This document shows positions 20,157-31,629 of a DNA stretch of 64,000 nt, one piece after another. The stretch covers positions 23,990,802-24,054,801 of the forward strand of contig NC_045145.1 in NCBI RefSeq assembly GCF_008831285.2, read 5' to 3'. Numbering within the stretch: the first letter of the stretch is position 1; every line of letters begins with the position of its first letter. Position numbers and translations under genes: made by a program. Below the pieces are notes generated by a model. The model saw only the letters and a list, made by a program, of their open reading frames with translations, was not told the DNA's origin and did no database searches. The DNA comes from Nymphaea colorata (taxonomy: Eukaryota; Streptophyta; Magnoliopsida; Nymphaeales; Nymphaeaceae).

Positions 20157-20430
20157 AGAGGGAATTTGGCAACTTGGGACTCCAATTATGATTGGGGTTG
20201 ACATGAACAATAAATAAGCTGCTGTCATTTTGTTTTACAATGTTAATCTAAAACATTATATGAAACAATAAAATCACCTGAAGGTGGAAGTCAAACAAAG
20301 AAATGAGAGCAAATTTGGCAACTTGTTTCCAGCAATGACTAAACTTCCCATGAACAAGAAATAATTAAGCTGCTGTCATTGTGTTTTACAATGTCAATAT
20401 AAAACATCAGATAAAAGAATGCAGTTGCCC
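20157..20430. repeat. Two tandem copies of a ~149-bp unit
   Basis: GAGAGGGAATTTGGCAACTTG at ~20157 recurs as GAGAGCAAATTTGGCAACTTG at ~20306. Both are followed by an AAGCTGCTGTCATT...GTTTTACAATGT block. The copies are diverged by substitutions and small indels. Confidence 0.75.
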
Positions 20431-20540
20431 CACTGAAAGCAGAAACCGAATAGTTTAAGAAGGTTATTTAATTGTAAAGGAACAAAGCTGAAGCTAGACT
20501 CAGCTTAGCTGTATAATCTCTCATCACCAGTACTAGGTAG

Positions 20541-20630
20541 TCTGCAGCTGGTGTCGATACGTGCCATTAAGCTTACCTTGGTCTTCAAGCCCATGCTTCC
20601 TGCGCCAGTTTTTAGCAAAGAATAAAATAC
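20541..20630 (-). pseudogene. Possible C-terminal exon fragment (unidentified)
   Basis: On the minus strand a frame reads FAKNWRRKHGLEDQGKLNGT and ends at a TAG soon after. It includes a possible splice donor (ACCAAG|GTAAGC). The composition is exon-like and unlike its AT-rich surroundings, but I cannot identify a protein family and no upstream exon is evident. Confidence 0.2.
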
Positions 20631-20689
20631 ATTTTATTAGCTGAACAAGTTTCAAATGGACCAACTAAAATGTGGCTAGATGTCGATAT

Positions 20690-22045
20690 AGTAAACTTAT
20701 ACTTGGTGAGTAATGAAGTTTCACATGTTGGTAGCCTAAAGTGCTTCATTTTACGTGGAATTAATTTCCCTTAACTTTAGTTACTCTGCTAATGAGACAT
20801 TTTACTTGGTGATTGACTTCTCACACCCTCTTCATGAATTATTCAATTCTTAAAAAAAAAAAGAAATTTGTTCAATCATTTATAAAGTAAATTTCCCAAT
20901 TTTAAAAGCAAATTCAATATAGAAATTCATTTTCGAAAAAAATTACATTCTGACATCGACCAACCTTTTTCAAACACCTCCAACCCAGCTGATTAATTAT
21001 TAGCCGATTGTTTGAAATAATGAACCAATCTTCAATAACACAACAATCAAACGAAAATGTAAGCCTGGAAAATTAGCAATTTATATTATTTTGTATGGCT
21101 CACCATCGCTTTTTTTTTAATACATATTCTTTGTAGATTTTATATATCCTGGATTCTGTCATGGATTATACGGTTGTAGAACAAAAACGTTTGAATGGAA
21201 TAATGAACTGTTCATGTACTTCCTTTCTGCCTCCCTATGTCTCTTTCTATGTAGTTAAAGGCTGCTTCTTGATTAAGTACAAAGGCGACAAAGGAAAGCG
21301 GTGGACGGACTAAGAAGATAGTTAGAAAAAAAAAACCTCCCACACTTTGTACAGACTTAAAAAGAAAAGAGTACCGGAAAGGAAGTCGATAAAAGATTGT
21401 CTCCCTGGCTTTCTATGTCTATCAGGCTGCGTAATGTCCACAACTCCTAAATTCTGAAATATCGGGAGGCAGAGGGGAAGTACATGAACAGTTCATTATT
21501 CCATTTATTCGTTTCTATTGTGTAACCATAAGTTCCTTGGCAATGCTGGCTACAGAGAATCAACTGAAAATAGATAGTCAACCGGAGAAGAAAGTAATGG
21601 TGATCAGCCATACAAAATAATACAAATTGCTAGTTCTCTTGGCGCTTTGGTTTGATTGTTGTGTTATTTAAGATTGCTTTATTCTTTCATGCAATCGCCC
21701 ATTTTCTTCATCTTATCTTGGGTGTGGAGCCTTCCCTCACAAGCCAGGTAAAAACCGGAAAATTCTTTGTGGAGCTGAATAGTTCCAGAAATCTTTTCCA
21801 TGACTGAATCCAGGATGGAATATGGATCAATCATCCTTGGAGCTGCACTTTAACAGATCCAGATTCGATTTTAGGACCGGGCCTCCTCAACAATTTCAGG
21901 TTTTGCTCCCTCCCTCGGATGCAAGCTGGTATAATACCACCATTTCTTTATTTAATTGTTGGAATATTCTTTCATTCTTTGAACTTTGATTTTGAGAGTG
22001 GGAAATTTACTTTATGAGTAATTGAACAAATCCTTTTTTGTTTGG
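20690..22045. repeat. Interrupted large inverted repeat (transposon-like)
   Basis: Three nested pairs of inverted blocks: 20855-20925 with 21970-22040 (ATTTACTTTATGAGTAATTG type); 21035-21110 with 21600-21670 (GTATGGCTCACCATC and its complement); and 21195-21240 with 21464-21512 (GGAATAATGAACTGTTCATG and its complement). The outer blocks also occur at 7.6-7.88 kb. No transposase. It is probably a decayed non-autonomous element with insertions in its arms. Confidence 0.6.
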
Positions 22046-23100
22046 TCATTTGTCGGGTGCTCAATTTGATGGGGTGATGAATCCGTCCTCTGAAAGTCGT
22101 TGTCTCCATCGCAAATCCCAAAAGAAGCACTAGAACAGCTTCCCTTGTAAGAAACCGTCACACGATCAAATTGAGAACTCGACAAATGATTGAAGAGACC
22201 GAGATAGAGGTATATCTAGTGGAGATGCCAACTGCTTGAGGTCTCCTCAGTCGAATTCTGAAGCGCAGGAAGTCCAAGGTTAGGTTTGCCCAAGATCTGG
22301 CGGTAATATGGAGAATCTGGTTTCCCCACCTTCAAGGGGACAAGTCGTTGCATCATAGGCATTAAATATGAGCACTGGTGGAGATAGAATTTTTTGGTTA
22401 AGAGGCTTTGACACGAAGCTAATGCAGGCATTGTGTGGGCAGTGGCCCGCACCAGCACCTTGTTGGTCTGCTATTGAACACTGAGGTGGACACAGAGATC
22501 TAGGGCTTCATCTTCATTATCCTATTCATCATCATTTCAAAAATGGTGGAGGAGTTGTGCATGGAGAATTCCATGATCACCTACAGAGTCCACCCAAAGA
22601 GAGAGAGAGAGAGATAAGAGCTTATGAAAGCATAAAAGCTCATAAAATTGGCATAATCATGTAAATTATGGTAATATAAAGAAACAATGGGGAGGTCTGT
22701 TCAGTATGGCTTGGAGACCTATATCACTCCTAAGTGAATAACCCTGTTTTTTTACCAATATACATCCATACATACTTTGCATTGTTAGCATTTTCTATCG
22801 AACTAGAACAAAGTAAAAACCGTTGTGAATTAACGGAATAGTAAAAACATGAAATCTTCAAGACCTATATACCAGCTTTTGTTACTTTGGGGTTGAACGA
22901 CCTGTTAAAAATCTAAAAAATAAAGAGGAAAAATGCATAGTGAATGACATAAGAGGAAGTCGTTAACCACCAAGATGGTCTTCATAAGGGGCTGCTCACT
23001 TTGCCTTTTGCCTTCATCCAACAAACTATAACTAAAGGAGATAATCTATAGCAGCACAAATAAGGAGAAGCATACATTGAGTTGTGGAACTCTTACATGT
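22046..23100. other. Non-coding, no gene recognised
   Basis: A small inverted repeat (TTTGTCGGGTGCTCAATTTGAT at 22049 with its diverged complement near 22165-22186) and a (GA)n run near 22602-22615. A minus frame at 22216-22458 has no recognisable domain. Confidence 0.4.
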
Positions 23101-23600
23101 GGCTTTGAACATTTTTTATTAATGTGTAGTAAAGTTGACGAATATCGCTTTTGATGGTCATCAATGTGAAGCAATGGGCGACTTATAGTACTTAGTGTAT
23201 GATACTTTTAGGAAAGAATCATTTGGTAGGTGACCAAATAAGAAATTAGGGGAAATATGAAAATAAATCTCTTTTTTCTTTTTTAATTAATTGACAAAAA
23301 TTGTTGTCTTTAGTAAACTCTAGGTTGTGCAATCTTCACTTGTCATAATAGTTGGCACCATTCCTTGTTTAGTTTGTCTTACAAATCTTTCACGATTAAT
23401 GTCAATTAGTCTAAGATTTGAATATGTATGAAGACAAAGGCAAGAAAGATTATTCTTTTCCCCTTCTTTACAAAGCAAAAAATGATTGGTCGCCTTTCAA
23501 CATACCAAGAAAATGTAGTTGGTGGGAATGCTTGAAAAGAAAAAGTGAAAGATTATAAATTGCAGTTGCCTTGGCTACATATCCAAGTTACCGGGAATGT
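23100..23600. repeat. Dispersed repeat related to 55.5-56.05 kb
   Basis: Blocks such as TGATGGTCATCAATGTGAAG, TTTTAGGAAAGAATCATTTG and TTTACAAAGCAAAAAATGAT recur in the same order and orientation near 55550-55870 with ~20-30% visible difference. No coding potential. Confidence 0.6.
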
Positions 23601-24938
23601 TGGCGAACCTGAGCCTGAGCCACCAAGTGGAAATATGTCTTGCCAGTTCATCTTTACATGGTGATTTTCACTAATAAAATATGAAAATAAGCAAAAAATC
23701 GACATGTTTGGACTAAATTCACAAGCAATATTGCTACCGTCATTACTGTTCCCTCACTTTTAAGCATAATGAATTTATCCGCAAAAAGTTTTTAGACTAA
23801 CATGACATTCCTTCACTTCAAAAACAGATGAGTGGATGCTTCATATTGCTGTCACATACTACACATCTACTAACTAGTTGGATACCAAAGTGTGTTGAAG
23901 CGAAAATTGATAGCCACTCAAGTGGCCTCATTTCACCCTTGGAATGGCCTCATTTCCTCGCCTCTTTGTACCAGGATCACGTGGCATTGATCATTTGATT
24001 CTCCCCGCCGGTTAATTTTTTGTGTCTCGACAACATTAAACACGGTTGAATAAATTTAAAAGCAGCGGTCCTATAATCTGTTCTGCTTTCTTCCTAACAC
24101 TCGTATCTGTTTCCATTAAAAGACGTGTCTCAGGCTGATTTCTGAGTACTGCTGCATGGAGGACATTGGGAGGGTCTTATTTTTGCAAATCTGCTCTAGA
24201 AATTTAAAAATGAAGAATAAATGATGGCCGTATAATATGGCAAACCTTACTTCCAAGGCTTATTTCCTCTTTTTCGTTCTTATTAAACCTGATAAAGCAG
24301 GGTGGCAGGCTTTGGTATGACGCTATAAAGAGAGGCAGAGCTAGATATTGGAGGTCCATCTCTCTCTCTCTCTCACCAGTTTGATGAAATTATTAAGTGA
24401 AAAGCTATTTGAGGTGTTGTGCTCTAAGGTCCATGACCTAAATGTTTATGTTTGCTCAAGGTTTGTGTTGCTTTGCCTTGCCAATTTTTTTCTGGTTGTT
24501 GCCATTTTTTACTTGTTACAGTGTAGACATGTGCTGTTCTGTTTTAACAAGATGCTCGTACAAGAGACACTTCTAAAGCCGAAAATATATGGGGATATTT
24601 CTTTCAGGGAAAGTATAAAAAAAATTCACAACAAGGAACATCATGACTTTCATGAGATAACGTTGATGGTTTATTAAATCTTTTTGTAAAGTTCTTGCTT
24701 GTTGATAAGTGTACGTGTACATATTACCTTAATATCCACTATGTCAATTATGTCATGTATTTTAATGTATTAGGGAAAATCGTAAGTTGTAAGTTATTAA
24801 ACTAAAATGTTTTAAACTTACACAACAAAGCCCATGTCAGCCTACCCCCCTTCCCACTGCCCCTTCTCACTGGATAGCAGGTCGTCGGTGCTCGCCGGCC
24901 GCAACTCCGGTTGTCTTCCCTGCGGTGACCGTTCGAAA
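23601..24938. other. Non-coding, no gene recognised
   Basis: A plus frame at 24348-24677 begins in a CT repeat (24358-24375) and has one hydrophobic stretch but no recognisable domain or splice context. I do not call it a gene. Confidence 0.4.
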
Positions 24939-25260
24939 GAAGGAAGAGAGATGGTGAAAAATGAGAAAAGACTCGCGAAGGAAGAGAGATGGTGAAAAAT
25001 GAGAAAAGACTCGCAAAGATGTACATCGTGAGCCCTGGGACCTCCTTGTTTCTTCTCTGTGAATTTAAACCCTTGTGGAAAACCAAAGAAGAGGAAGTGC
25101 GTTGTTCGTGCGTTGTTCGTCTGTTTCTTTCCAATCTCTTGCTGCTTTTGAGAACTGAGACATCAGATTTTCGTCCGTGCATTCAAAGTTGCGAATTTTG
25201 GGCTTTGCTAATATAAAAACACAACGGTGCATTCAAAGTTGCAAGTTTTGAGCTTTGCTA
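24939..25260. repeat. Two short tandem duplications
   Basis: A ~39-bp unit GAAGGAAGAGAGATGGTGAAA... is repeated at 24939 and 24978. A ~52-bp unit CATTCAAAGTTGC.A.TTTTG..CTTTGCTAA is repeated near 25179 and 25230. Confidence 0.8.
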
Positions 25261-25950
25261 ACATAAGAACGTGACATAAGAAAGTGACATTGGGGTATTA
25301 CGATGTCAGATAAATGGTCGCCTCTCAATCGAATAGAAGCTGGAAGAAAGATACCCGGAGATGGAGCTGGTATAATGAACAAGAGCTTGCTCCTACTGTT
25401 TGAGAAAGAACATGAGGAGTCCTATTAGTTAGAACTTCCAAGGGGGGATACATCGACTTCTCAATGACACCGGGCTCACCGGTCGTCGCTTGCCGTAAAC
25501 AACCACTGCTACAGAAAGGAAACCATAGCAGAGAAAGAAGAGAAAGGTCGAAATGAGAGGAGAGAGAAAGCGATGAATAAAAAAAAAATCAAGAAAAAAG
25601 GTATTTATCCCACAACTTTAAAAATCATATTGACACCCCCAACAATTTTTATAGTCTTCGTGAACATGGTTAAAGGTTTATAAGTTTTTACTTAGGACAC
25701 TTTGCTTATAAAAAAATCGTTAAAAGTGGTTTAAAAAATAGAACGGGGATTTCGGAAAACATGCTTCCAACTAAATTCAAGTACATGGCCCCCTGTTAGA
25801 AATGGATTCCACGTGCACGTTTTGAAACTACGTAAACAGGCTTGTAGAGAATGTTTCAGCCTCAATCTTTAGTTGGGTGAAAACCACATATAGAGATTGT
25901 ACATAAGGGGGATCAATGCTAGAAAATACTGGTGCTATAAACTTTGTATT
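25261..25950. other. Non-coding, no gene recognised
   Basis: Mixed-composition sequence without a persuasive reading frame, repeat or RNA gene. Confidence 0.4.
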
Positions 25951-28100
25951 TCTGTTTGTAGCGCTAACTAAAATCATATCTAGATCTCGATATTATGTTA
26001 AATCATGGTCTTATCGTATTTGAACTTGGATTCTTTTTCTTGTTTAAATACATTTTGATACTATTGTGGATATCATTGCGTTTGGATCTAGATTAGTATG
26101 ACCTGGATCCATATTGTTATGGTCTGAATCCATATAACTAGTTGGAATTTCGCTTTGGATCTAATCGTCACTTAAGATCCAAGTTTGTATTCATTTGGTT
26201 CATGACATATTCAGATCTGAATTTGTTTGGATATTGGTTAAAAATCCATATCCTATTTATATTGGTTAAACTATATGTAATCATGTTTGCTTTTTGGATA
26301 TTTGTTGCACTTTTGGGTCCATGGTCCATGCTGATATTAGATATGACCTAAATTTTTTATATCCATTTAGCTATTGAATTTGGATCTCATTGTAAACATT
26401 ATACTCTTTTGGAGCATGATCTGATTTAATTTGTTTAGATCTTTTGTTTAAGATATACATCCTGCTTATATTGGATCTGAATATATTGTCATTGATTTTT
26501 AGTTCTAATGATTTCATCACATTCTAAAAATTGAGTTGTACATATTTAATGTAAGTATTGATTTTTAGTTCTAATGATTTTATCACATTCTAAAAATTGA
26601 GTTGTACATATTTAATGTAAGTACCACTCGAGTGCTAAAGGATGAATTCCTTTTGTTCCTTATGAAAGAATATTATCTAAACAAAGTCTAAAGAAGACTA
26701 TACTATGTTCATCCTAGTTTTAAAGGAGCGGTTAAGGATGAAAGGAACTATTATATTATTGTATGTCGGTTATGCTAAGAGGTGTAACGCAACAATCTTA
26801 GACAATGGGAGATTCAACCTATGATAGGCTTGGCACATGATAGATTGGTATCTATAATTCATTTGGATATTGGTTAAAATCCATATCTTGTTTGTATTAG
26901 ACCCAATGTATGTTACAAAGTTTGCTTTTTGGATCCAGTAATATTGTGATATCTATTATTTTTTTGGATCCAAATCATTCTGCATTGCTATTGGACTAGG
27001 TTTTCTTTGGCTCTTTTTTGAGAATGAATTTGTTTTTAGTACATGCTCAAGAGGTGTACTATATGCTTTTACTCAAAGACTTGTAGCACTAAAGTGCTAG
27101 CAGATGAAAAAGTTTATTTGTTCATAAAAGTGATGGATTAGTATGGATCTAAATCACGTCATCTCAAAGGTAAAGGAAAATTTTTATTTCACCTTTTTTA
27201 AGAATTGGGCCTTTATTTGGATCCAAACATGGTTGTTGAATCATATTGTATAATATTTCAATATGGATCATTAGTATTTAAATTCACATTACTCCTATTG
27301 TAGATATTTTGTGTTTGAATCAATGTTAATGTCATATGAATCTTTATATTTGTATAGCATTGGGGATTGGATCTATTTATTGCTTAAGATCTACCATACA
27401 TAAAACTTTGATTCAGATTTGAATTTATTTGGAAATATGATTAAACATCCATATCTTGTTTGTATTAGATCCAAACATATTATGTTACTTATTTACTTGT
27501 GGATTACATTATGCTAGTATGCTACTAAGCAAAATTTTTCTTGAAGAATGAGACCCCACTAACTAGATTCATGTCAATATTTTTCGAGATCTATAATGCA
27601 TGTCAAAATGCAAATCCACAAGTTGAAGAATATGTTTGCAATGCATATGTATTAGGTACCCAAAGATCCTTCTATAAGAGCTTGCAAATGCATATGTATT
27701 TGGTACCCAAACATCCATAAGAAGGGTCTGTGATGTTTTCTTGCATGAGATGAAATTATTCCCAGAGTACAAATAAAATGATCCTAATAATGATCACATT
27801 ACTGAAGCTTATTAGTGAATTCAATGGTTATCTTGTAGATCAATTTATGGATTAGTTAAGGAACTAGCCAATTGAGTCCAATTCTTCTATTCTCCGGACA
27901 TTGATAATTTTCACAAAATTTTAAAGCTCATTGGCTATATTTGAAATGCTCTTGCATACATTTTGGAGCTACGTACTGATCTTGATGAAATAAATGGAAA
28001 GACTATTACATTATGAAAACTACATAGTGAGCTAACTATTGATAAAGAAAGGACAAGATGAAAAATCCTGTACAATTTAAAATAGTATTTGAGATCATTA
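25950..28100. repeat. Long dispersed repeat, copy 1 (pairs with 31.63-33.27 kb)
   Basis: AT-rich sequence with many GGATC/GATCC words. It aligns along its length with 31630-33270 in the same orientation; for example GAGTTGTACATATTTAATGT at 26590 and GAGTTGTACATGTTTAATGT at 32225, and AAGCTTATTAGTGAATTCAA at 27806 and AAGCTTATTAGTGAGTTCAA at 33237. A ~90-bp internal duplication lies at 26496 and 26549. No recognisable protein remains. Probably an old retrotransposon family. Confidence 0.7.
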
Positions 28101-28850
28101 TTTTACATTAAGTCAAAATAAAATTGAGAATGTTGCCAATGCGACTAGATGACTATGTAAATGTTTAAAAAGTGGGAGCCTAATTGAATATTTGAGTTAT
28201 ATGATTACGCCATTGTAATTGTTAAGCGAGTTGCTTTGTGTAAGAATGATATCTTGTTGAATGACAAAAAAGGGAAAATAGAACCTTGAATTAGACTATT
28301 TTTGTTGCATTTATTTTTGTGTACAAAATTGAAAATCAAAACAGTGTCTAGGTTGATTTCATTGTCGAACAAAAAGATAATATTCATGTACGTTTCAAAT
28401 GCTTATGTGATTGTTAGCATATTTAACAAAAGAATTGTTGATGATTTATTTGTAAAGATTGTGGTCCACATGGGACTAGTTATTTTTCAGCATGTTAGAC
28501 GGTAAATTTTTTATGGAAAACCTCGTAACTAATGTTAAATATATTGAATATTTGAGTTATGTTGGAAAACTAATGAATAAAAAACCACATAACTAAAGAT
28601 TGAGAAAACTCACAAAAGTGGAAGCAAATTGAAAGTTTAATGGCCAAGTGAGAGATGTTGGATAGTGTCATCCCTTTCACTCCTAACTATGGGGGGAGGA
28701 GTTCACTCAAAGTTACAAGATAGACTTTGCCAACTAGTTTTCCAATTGAAGATTTTTGTTAAAAACAAACTTTGAGTTTACATTGTCTTTTTCCTAGAAT
28801 CTTTCACTGGCCCTAACAGCATGCTGGGCATATGGGAAAACCTATGAGGC
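28101..28850. other. Non-coding, no gene recognised
   Basis: The TATTGAATATTTGAGTTAT phrase appears twice (~28183 and 28543). No coding or RNA feature was recognised. Confidence 0.4.
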
Positions 28851-28854
28851 TGGT

Positions 28855-28861
28855 TATATAA
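28855..28861 (+). promoter_or_regulatory. Putative TATA box (TATATAA)
   Basis: TATATAA lies ~50 bases upstream of the ATG at 28909, a tight but plausible plant core-promoter spacing. Confidence 0.4.
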
Positions 28862-28908
28862 GCCCCACAATTACACGATTTAGGGACTTATCTTCGGATT
28901 ACCTTTGT

Positions 28909-29205
28909 TTGAGGCTCATAAAAGCAAACCCAGCTAATCTCTTTGCTTCAGTTTCTGTTTCTCTTATTCTTCTTCAACTCTTTAGTTGCTGCTATTACCT
29001 GCGCTTCATGCCCACCTTGGAGCCTCCGCTGTTAACTTTGCCTAGGAAGCAAACGAGGTTGCAGGCGTCTTCCGCCTCCATGACCCCCAACATATATTGT
29101 TTGTCTAGATTTGGAGCCGTACCATGCAAGTCACAATATAAAAAGGTCCTACAGGATCTCATAGTGGATACGCTGATCAGGGGCTCAGACCCTGCTCAGC
29201 TTTAA
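28909..29205 (+). CDS. Candidate small secreted peptide (98 aa), unidentified
   Basis: The frame begins MRLIKANPANLFASVSVSLI. Residues ~9-33 form one hydrophobic segment with Leu, Val, Ser and Cys, compatible with a signal peptide or signal anchor. The remainder (~65 residues) is polar and basic, with KQTR, PCKSQYKK and a C-terminal LIRGSDPAQL. A TATATAA box lies just upstream and an AATAAAA polyadenylation-like motif ~25 bases after the stop. The GC content is higher than in the flanks. I recognise no known peptide-hormone family, and a chance frame or old transposon fragment is possible. Confidence 0.35.
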   Translation: MRLIKANPANLFASVSVSLILLQLFSCCYYLRFMPTLEPPLLTLPRKQTRLQASSASMTPNIYCLSRFGAVPCKSQYKKVLQDLIVDTLIRGSDPAQL

Positions 29206-29334
29206 ATGTAATTAAATATTTCTTGTAATAAAAAAGTATTGTAAGATGTTGATTAATATTCTCATTTTAGGGCTCCAATATGAAACGAAAGCTGTTATTG
29301 AAATATATCTTCAAAGGCAGTCTTAAGTAAGCTT

Positions 29335-29670
29335 GCATATGGCCGGCCCGGCCCGATAGCGAGTGGGGCCCAGACCAGCCCGACATCCAAAAATTGGGCC
29401 TAGGCCCAGCCCGACTCGGAAAACCCTAGCTCGAGACATGTTCGATTAAATTCAAAAAATATATTTTTAATATAAAATAATATATAAATATAATTAATTA
29501 TAATATATATATATGTAAGTCAATAAAAAATTTAAAAAGTAAATTATCGGTCCGAATCGGGCTTATTGATCCCACCTGAGCCGGCTCGATAACGAGTCGG
29601 GCCAGCCCGAGTCCCTTTTTCCCAGCCCAATAGGGCTGGGTACCGGGGAATGCAGCCCAGCCTTAGTCTT
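29335..29670. mobile_element. MITE-like element with GGCCCG-rich ends
   Basis: GGCCGGCCCGGCCCGATAGC at the left and AGCCCAATAGGGCTGGGTACC at the right enclose an AT-rich centre (29450-29545). The internal sequences CCCGA(T/C)AGCGAGT and CGATAACGAGTCGGGCC are related. This GC-end/AT-core design is common in plant non-autonomous DNA elements. Exact termini and target duplication were not determined. Confidence 0.45.
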
Positions 29671-30059
29671 AAGAGAGGAAATGTTTGCATGGTAATTTAG
29701 TGATGTTTATTTTTTGAGAAAGCAAGTGACATGCAATTTTTTTTTATTCCTTTTTTTTATACTGAAGTTGAAACCTTTGTTTTTACTTAGGTATATAACA
29801 CAATATCTCAAACCTTAAATGACACCCAACTCATTGAAACGGATTCCTGACGCAGAGAGCACATGGTTTTTGTGGGCCGGTGTACATACATCAACATCAG
29901 CATGCTTAATGACCAAAATGTTCCTATAATTAACAGAGAAGAGATTTTTTTGGGATAAACAAGGAAACAAAAAAAGTTAAACAAGATTAAAAAGAACATT
30001 TTCTTGTAAGTATTTCTAGAAATACCCCAACACCTCATTCGGTGTATATCTCGTGTGCA

Positions 30060-30960
30060 CTCGGGATGCAGGCTGATAAATCGACAATAGAGAACAGGGC
30101 ATATATAAGTCTAGATCTTGATGAATAACCCGCAGAAAAAACGTTGGAATCATCCGCAACATCACTATCTGCCACGAAGAGACATTTATCCATCACATTT
30201 CTCCACCAGCGACCTGAAATTTCAGGAAAAAATTAATGCTCCCCATAGCTACATATATATGAACTGCACAATAATGCAGATCATGCATGAACTCGATTGC
30301 AGAACGTGGTCAGTAATAACAGACTTTGCAAGCAAGTTAAATAATCATGTTAAACCTGGTCAATAACAAAATATAAACTTGCTCAAATAAATATGTTACA
30401 AAAGTCAACCTAATAACATGTTATAACCCTTTTCATAAATATGGAAAAACCTTCTCTCACAACCTGCATTACGTCTCATTTCTAACAGCATAAAAAATCC
30501 CACACCACAAGAAGTCAAATGCTAGCTACAATTAGTTCATCTCACATATTAAATGTTTCAGTCAATTTCATGGATCATGATTCACACATAACATGCATAT
30601 ATCATGCACACACTTAATCTTCTGAAAATCTAGCAGTAAATCTTTTCGTAGTTAAGGGCGTGCGCAATTGAATAGTGTTGCTTCATTTGTTAGTGCAATA
30701 AATAAACCGTTAGGTTATCCAAGTCAACATATTGAACATGCGAAATTTCCAACTTCAGAAATACACTGAAGTCCTTCTTGCAGACCTTTCCAGCTTAATA
30801 AAATAAATTATTCACGGCTTACTAACTTCGATAATAGAAGTACCAATTCAAATATAGAAAGGCATTAATCAATAATACTTTTTGGCTAAAAGTTAAAGGG
30901 CTCATGGACTTGTAACTTGTCAACGTCGAGGTTATCTTTGTCATGTATCTCATTAAATCA
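30060..30960. repeat. Dispersed repeat, copy 1 (pairs with 35.93-36.64 kb)
   Basis: Shared blocks in the same order include TAGAGAACAGGG, AACTTGCTCAAATAAATATG, TCAGTCAATTTCATGGATCA, TCCAACTTCA.AAATAC.CT and TTAAAGGGCTCAT. A third partial start (TAGAGAACAGGG) occurs at ~37054. No coding potential. Confidence 0.7.
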
Positions 30961-31376
30961 ATGCCCTCCATTGCATCTAACGTCATCGGACTCTCGGTGT
31001 TATGTCCACTCAAATTACCGATTTGCCCCAATTTTTTCTCAAAATTTATGTTAAATGTTAAAAAGGGTTACATTTTCTAAGGCTTTTAAACTTGTGGGCG
31101 TTTGAGGTTTTAAGCAATTAGAAAGGGGCATGAATGTGTTATCCTATTCGTCATTTATAACTACTTCCAAATCAAGAAGCTTTTTATGCTTTTATGTGCT
31201 CTCCAAAAGAACGCATGTCTTCGTTTTTACGTGATACATTTTCGATATCTTCGTTTTTATGTGATACATTTTCAATAAACTTGGTGAATTTGAAAGTGAC
31301 AAGTAAAATACGTCACTGTGTCTTGCAAAACAGACATCAGTATGTCCTTTAGCCCTGACTTGAAGAGAACCGAAAC
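30961..31376. other. Non-coding, no gene recognised
   Basis: A short tandem duplication (CTTCGTTTTTA(C/T)GTGATACA) lies at ~31218 and ~31250. Nothing else was recognised. Confidence 0.4.
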
Positions 31377-31584
31377 GGTGTTGGCAAGCGCGGAGCCAAG
31401 ATTTTCTTCAGGGGCGAGCGGGCAGTCCGGCCTCTAGATCCAAGTAAGGTCAAACTAAATTCTAATACAAAAAATACATTACACAATTTAAAAATATTAT
31501 TTTTTTCATTGTAAATTGTTTTTTTCGTTGGCTGGAGTGGGGCCATGGCCTAGGGCCCCCCTTTCCTCTGCCCCTGGGTGTTGG
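31377..31584. mobile_element. 192-bp hAT-type MITE with 8-bp target duplication
   Basis: The element is 31385-31576, flanked on both sides by GGTGTTGG (31377-31384 and 31577-31584), an 8-bp duplication characteristic of hAT elements. Ends: CAAGCGCGGAGCC at the left and, on the other strand, CAGGGGCAGAGGAAAGGGGG. The same 192-bp family occurs at 56626-56817 in the opposite orientation. No coding capacity. Confidence 0.85.
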
Positions 31585-31629
31585 GATTTGGGCGTATCGA
31601 TATAAAGGTGGAACACTGTGAAGTAAAAT

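Noticed and set aside
24348-24677. 109-residue frame with a hydrophobic stretch
   Set aside because: Begins in a CT repeat, lacks recognisable domains, and no promoter or polyadenylation context was evident.
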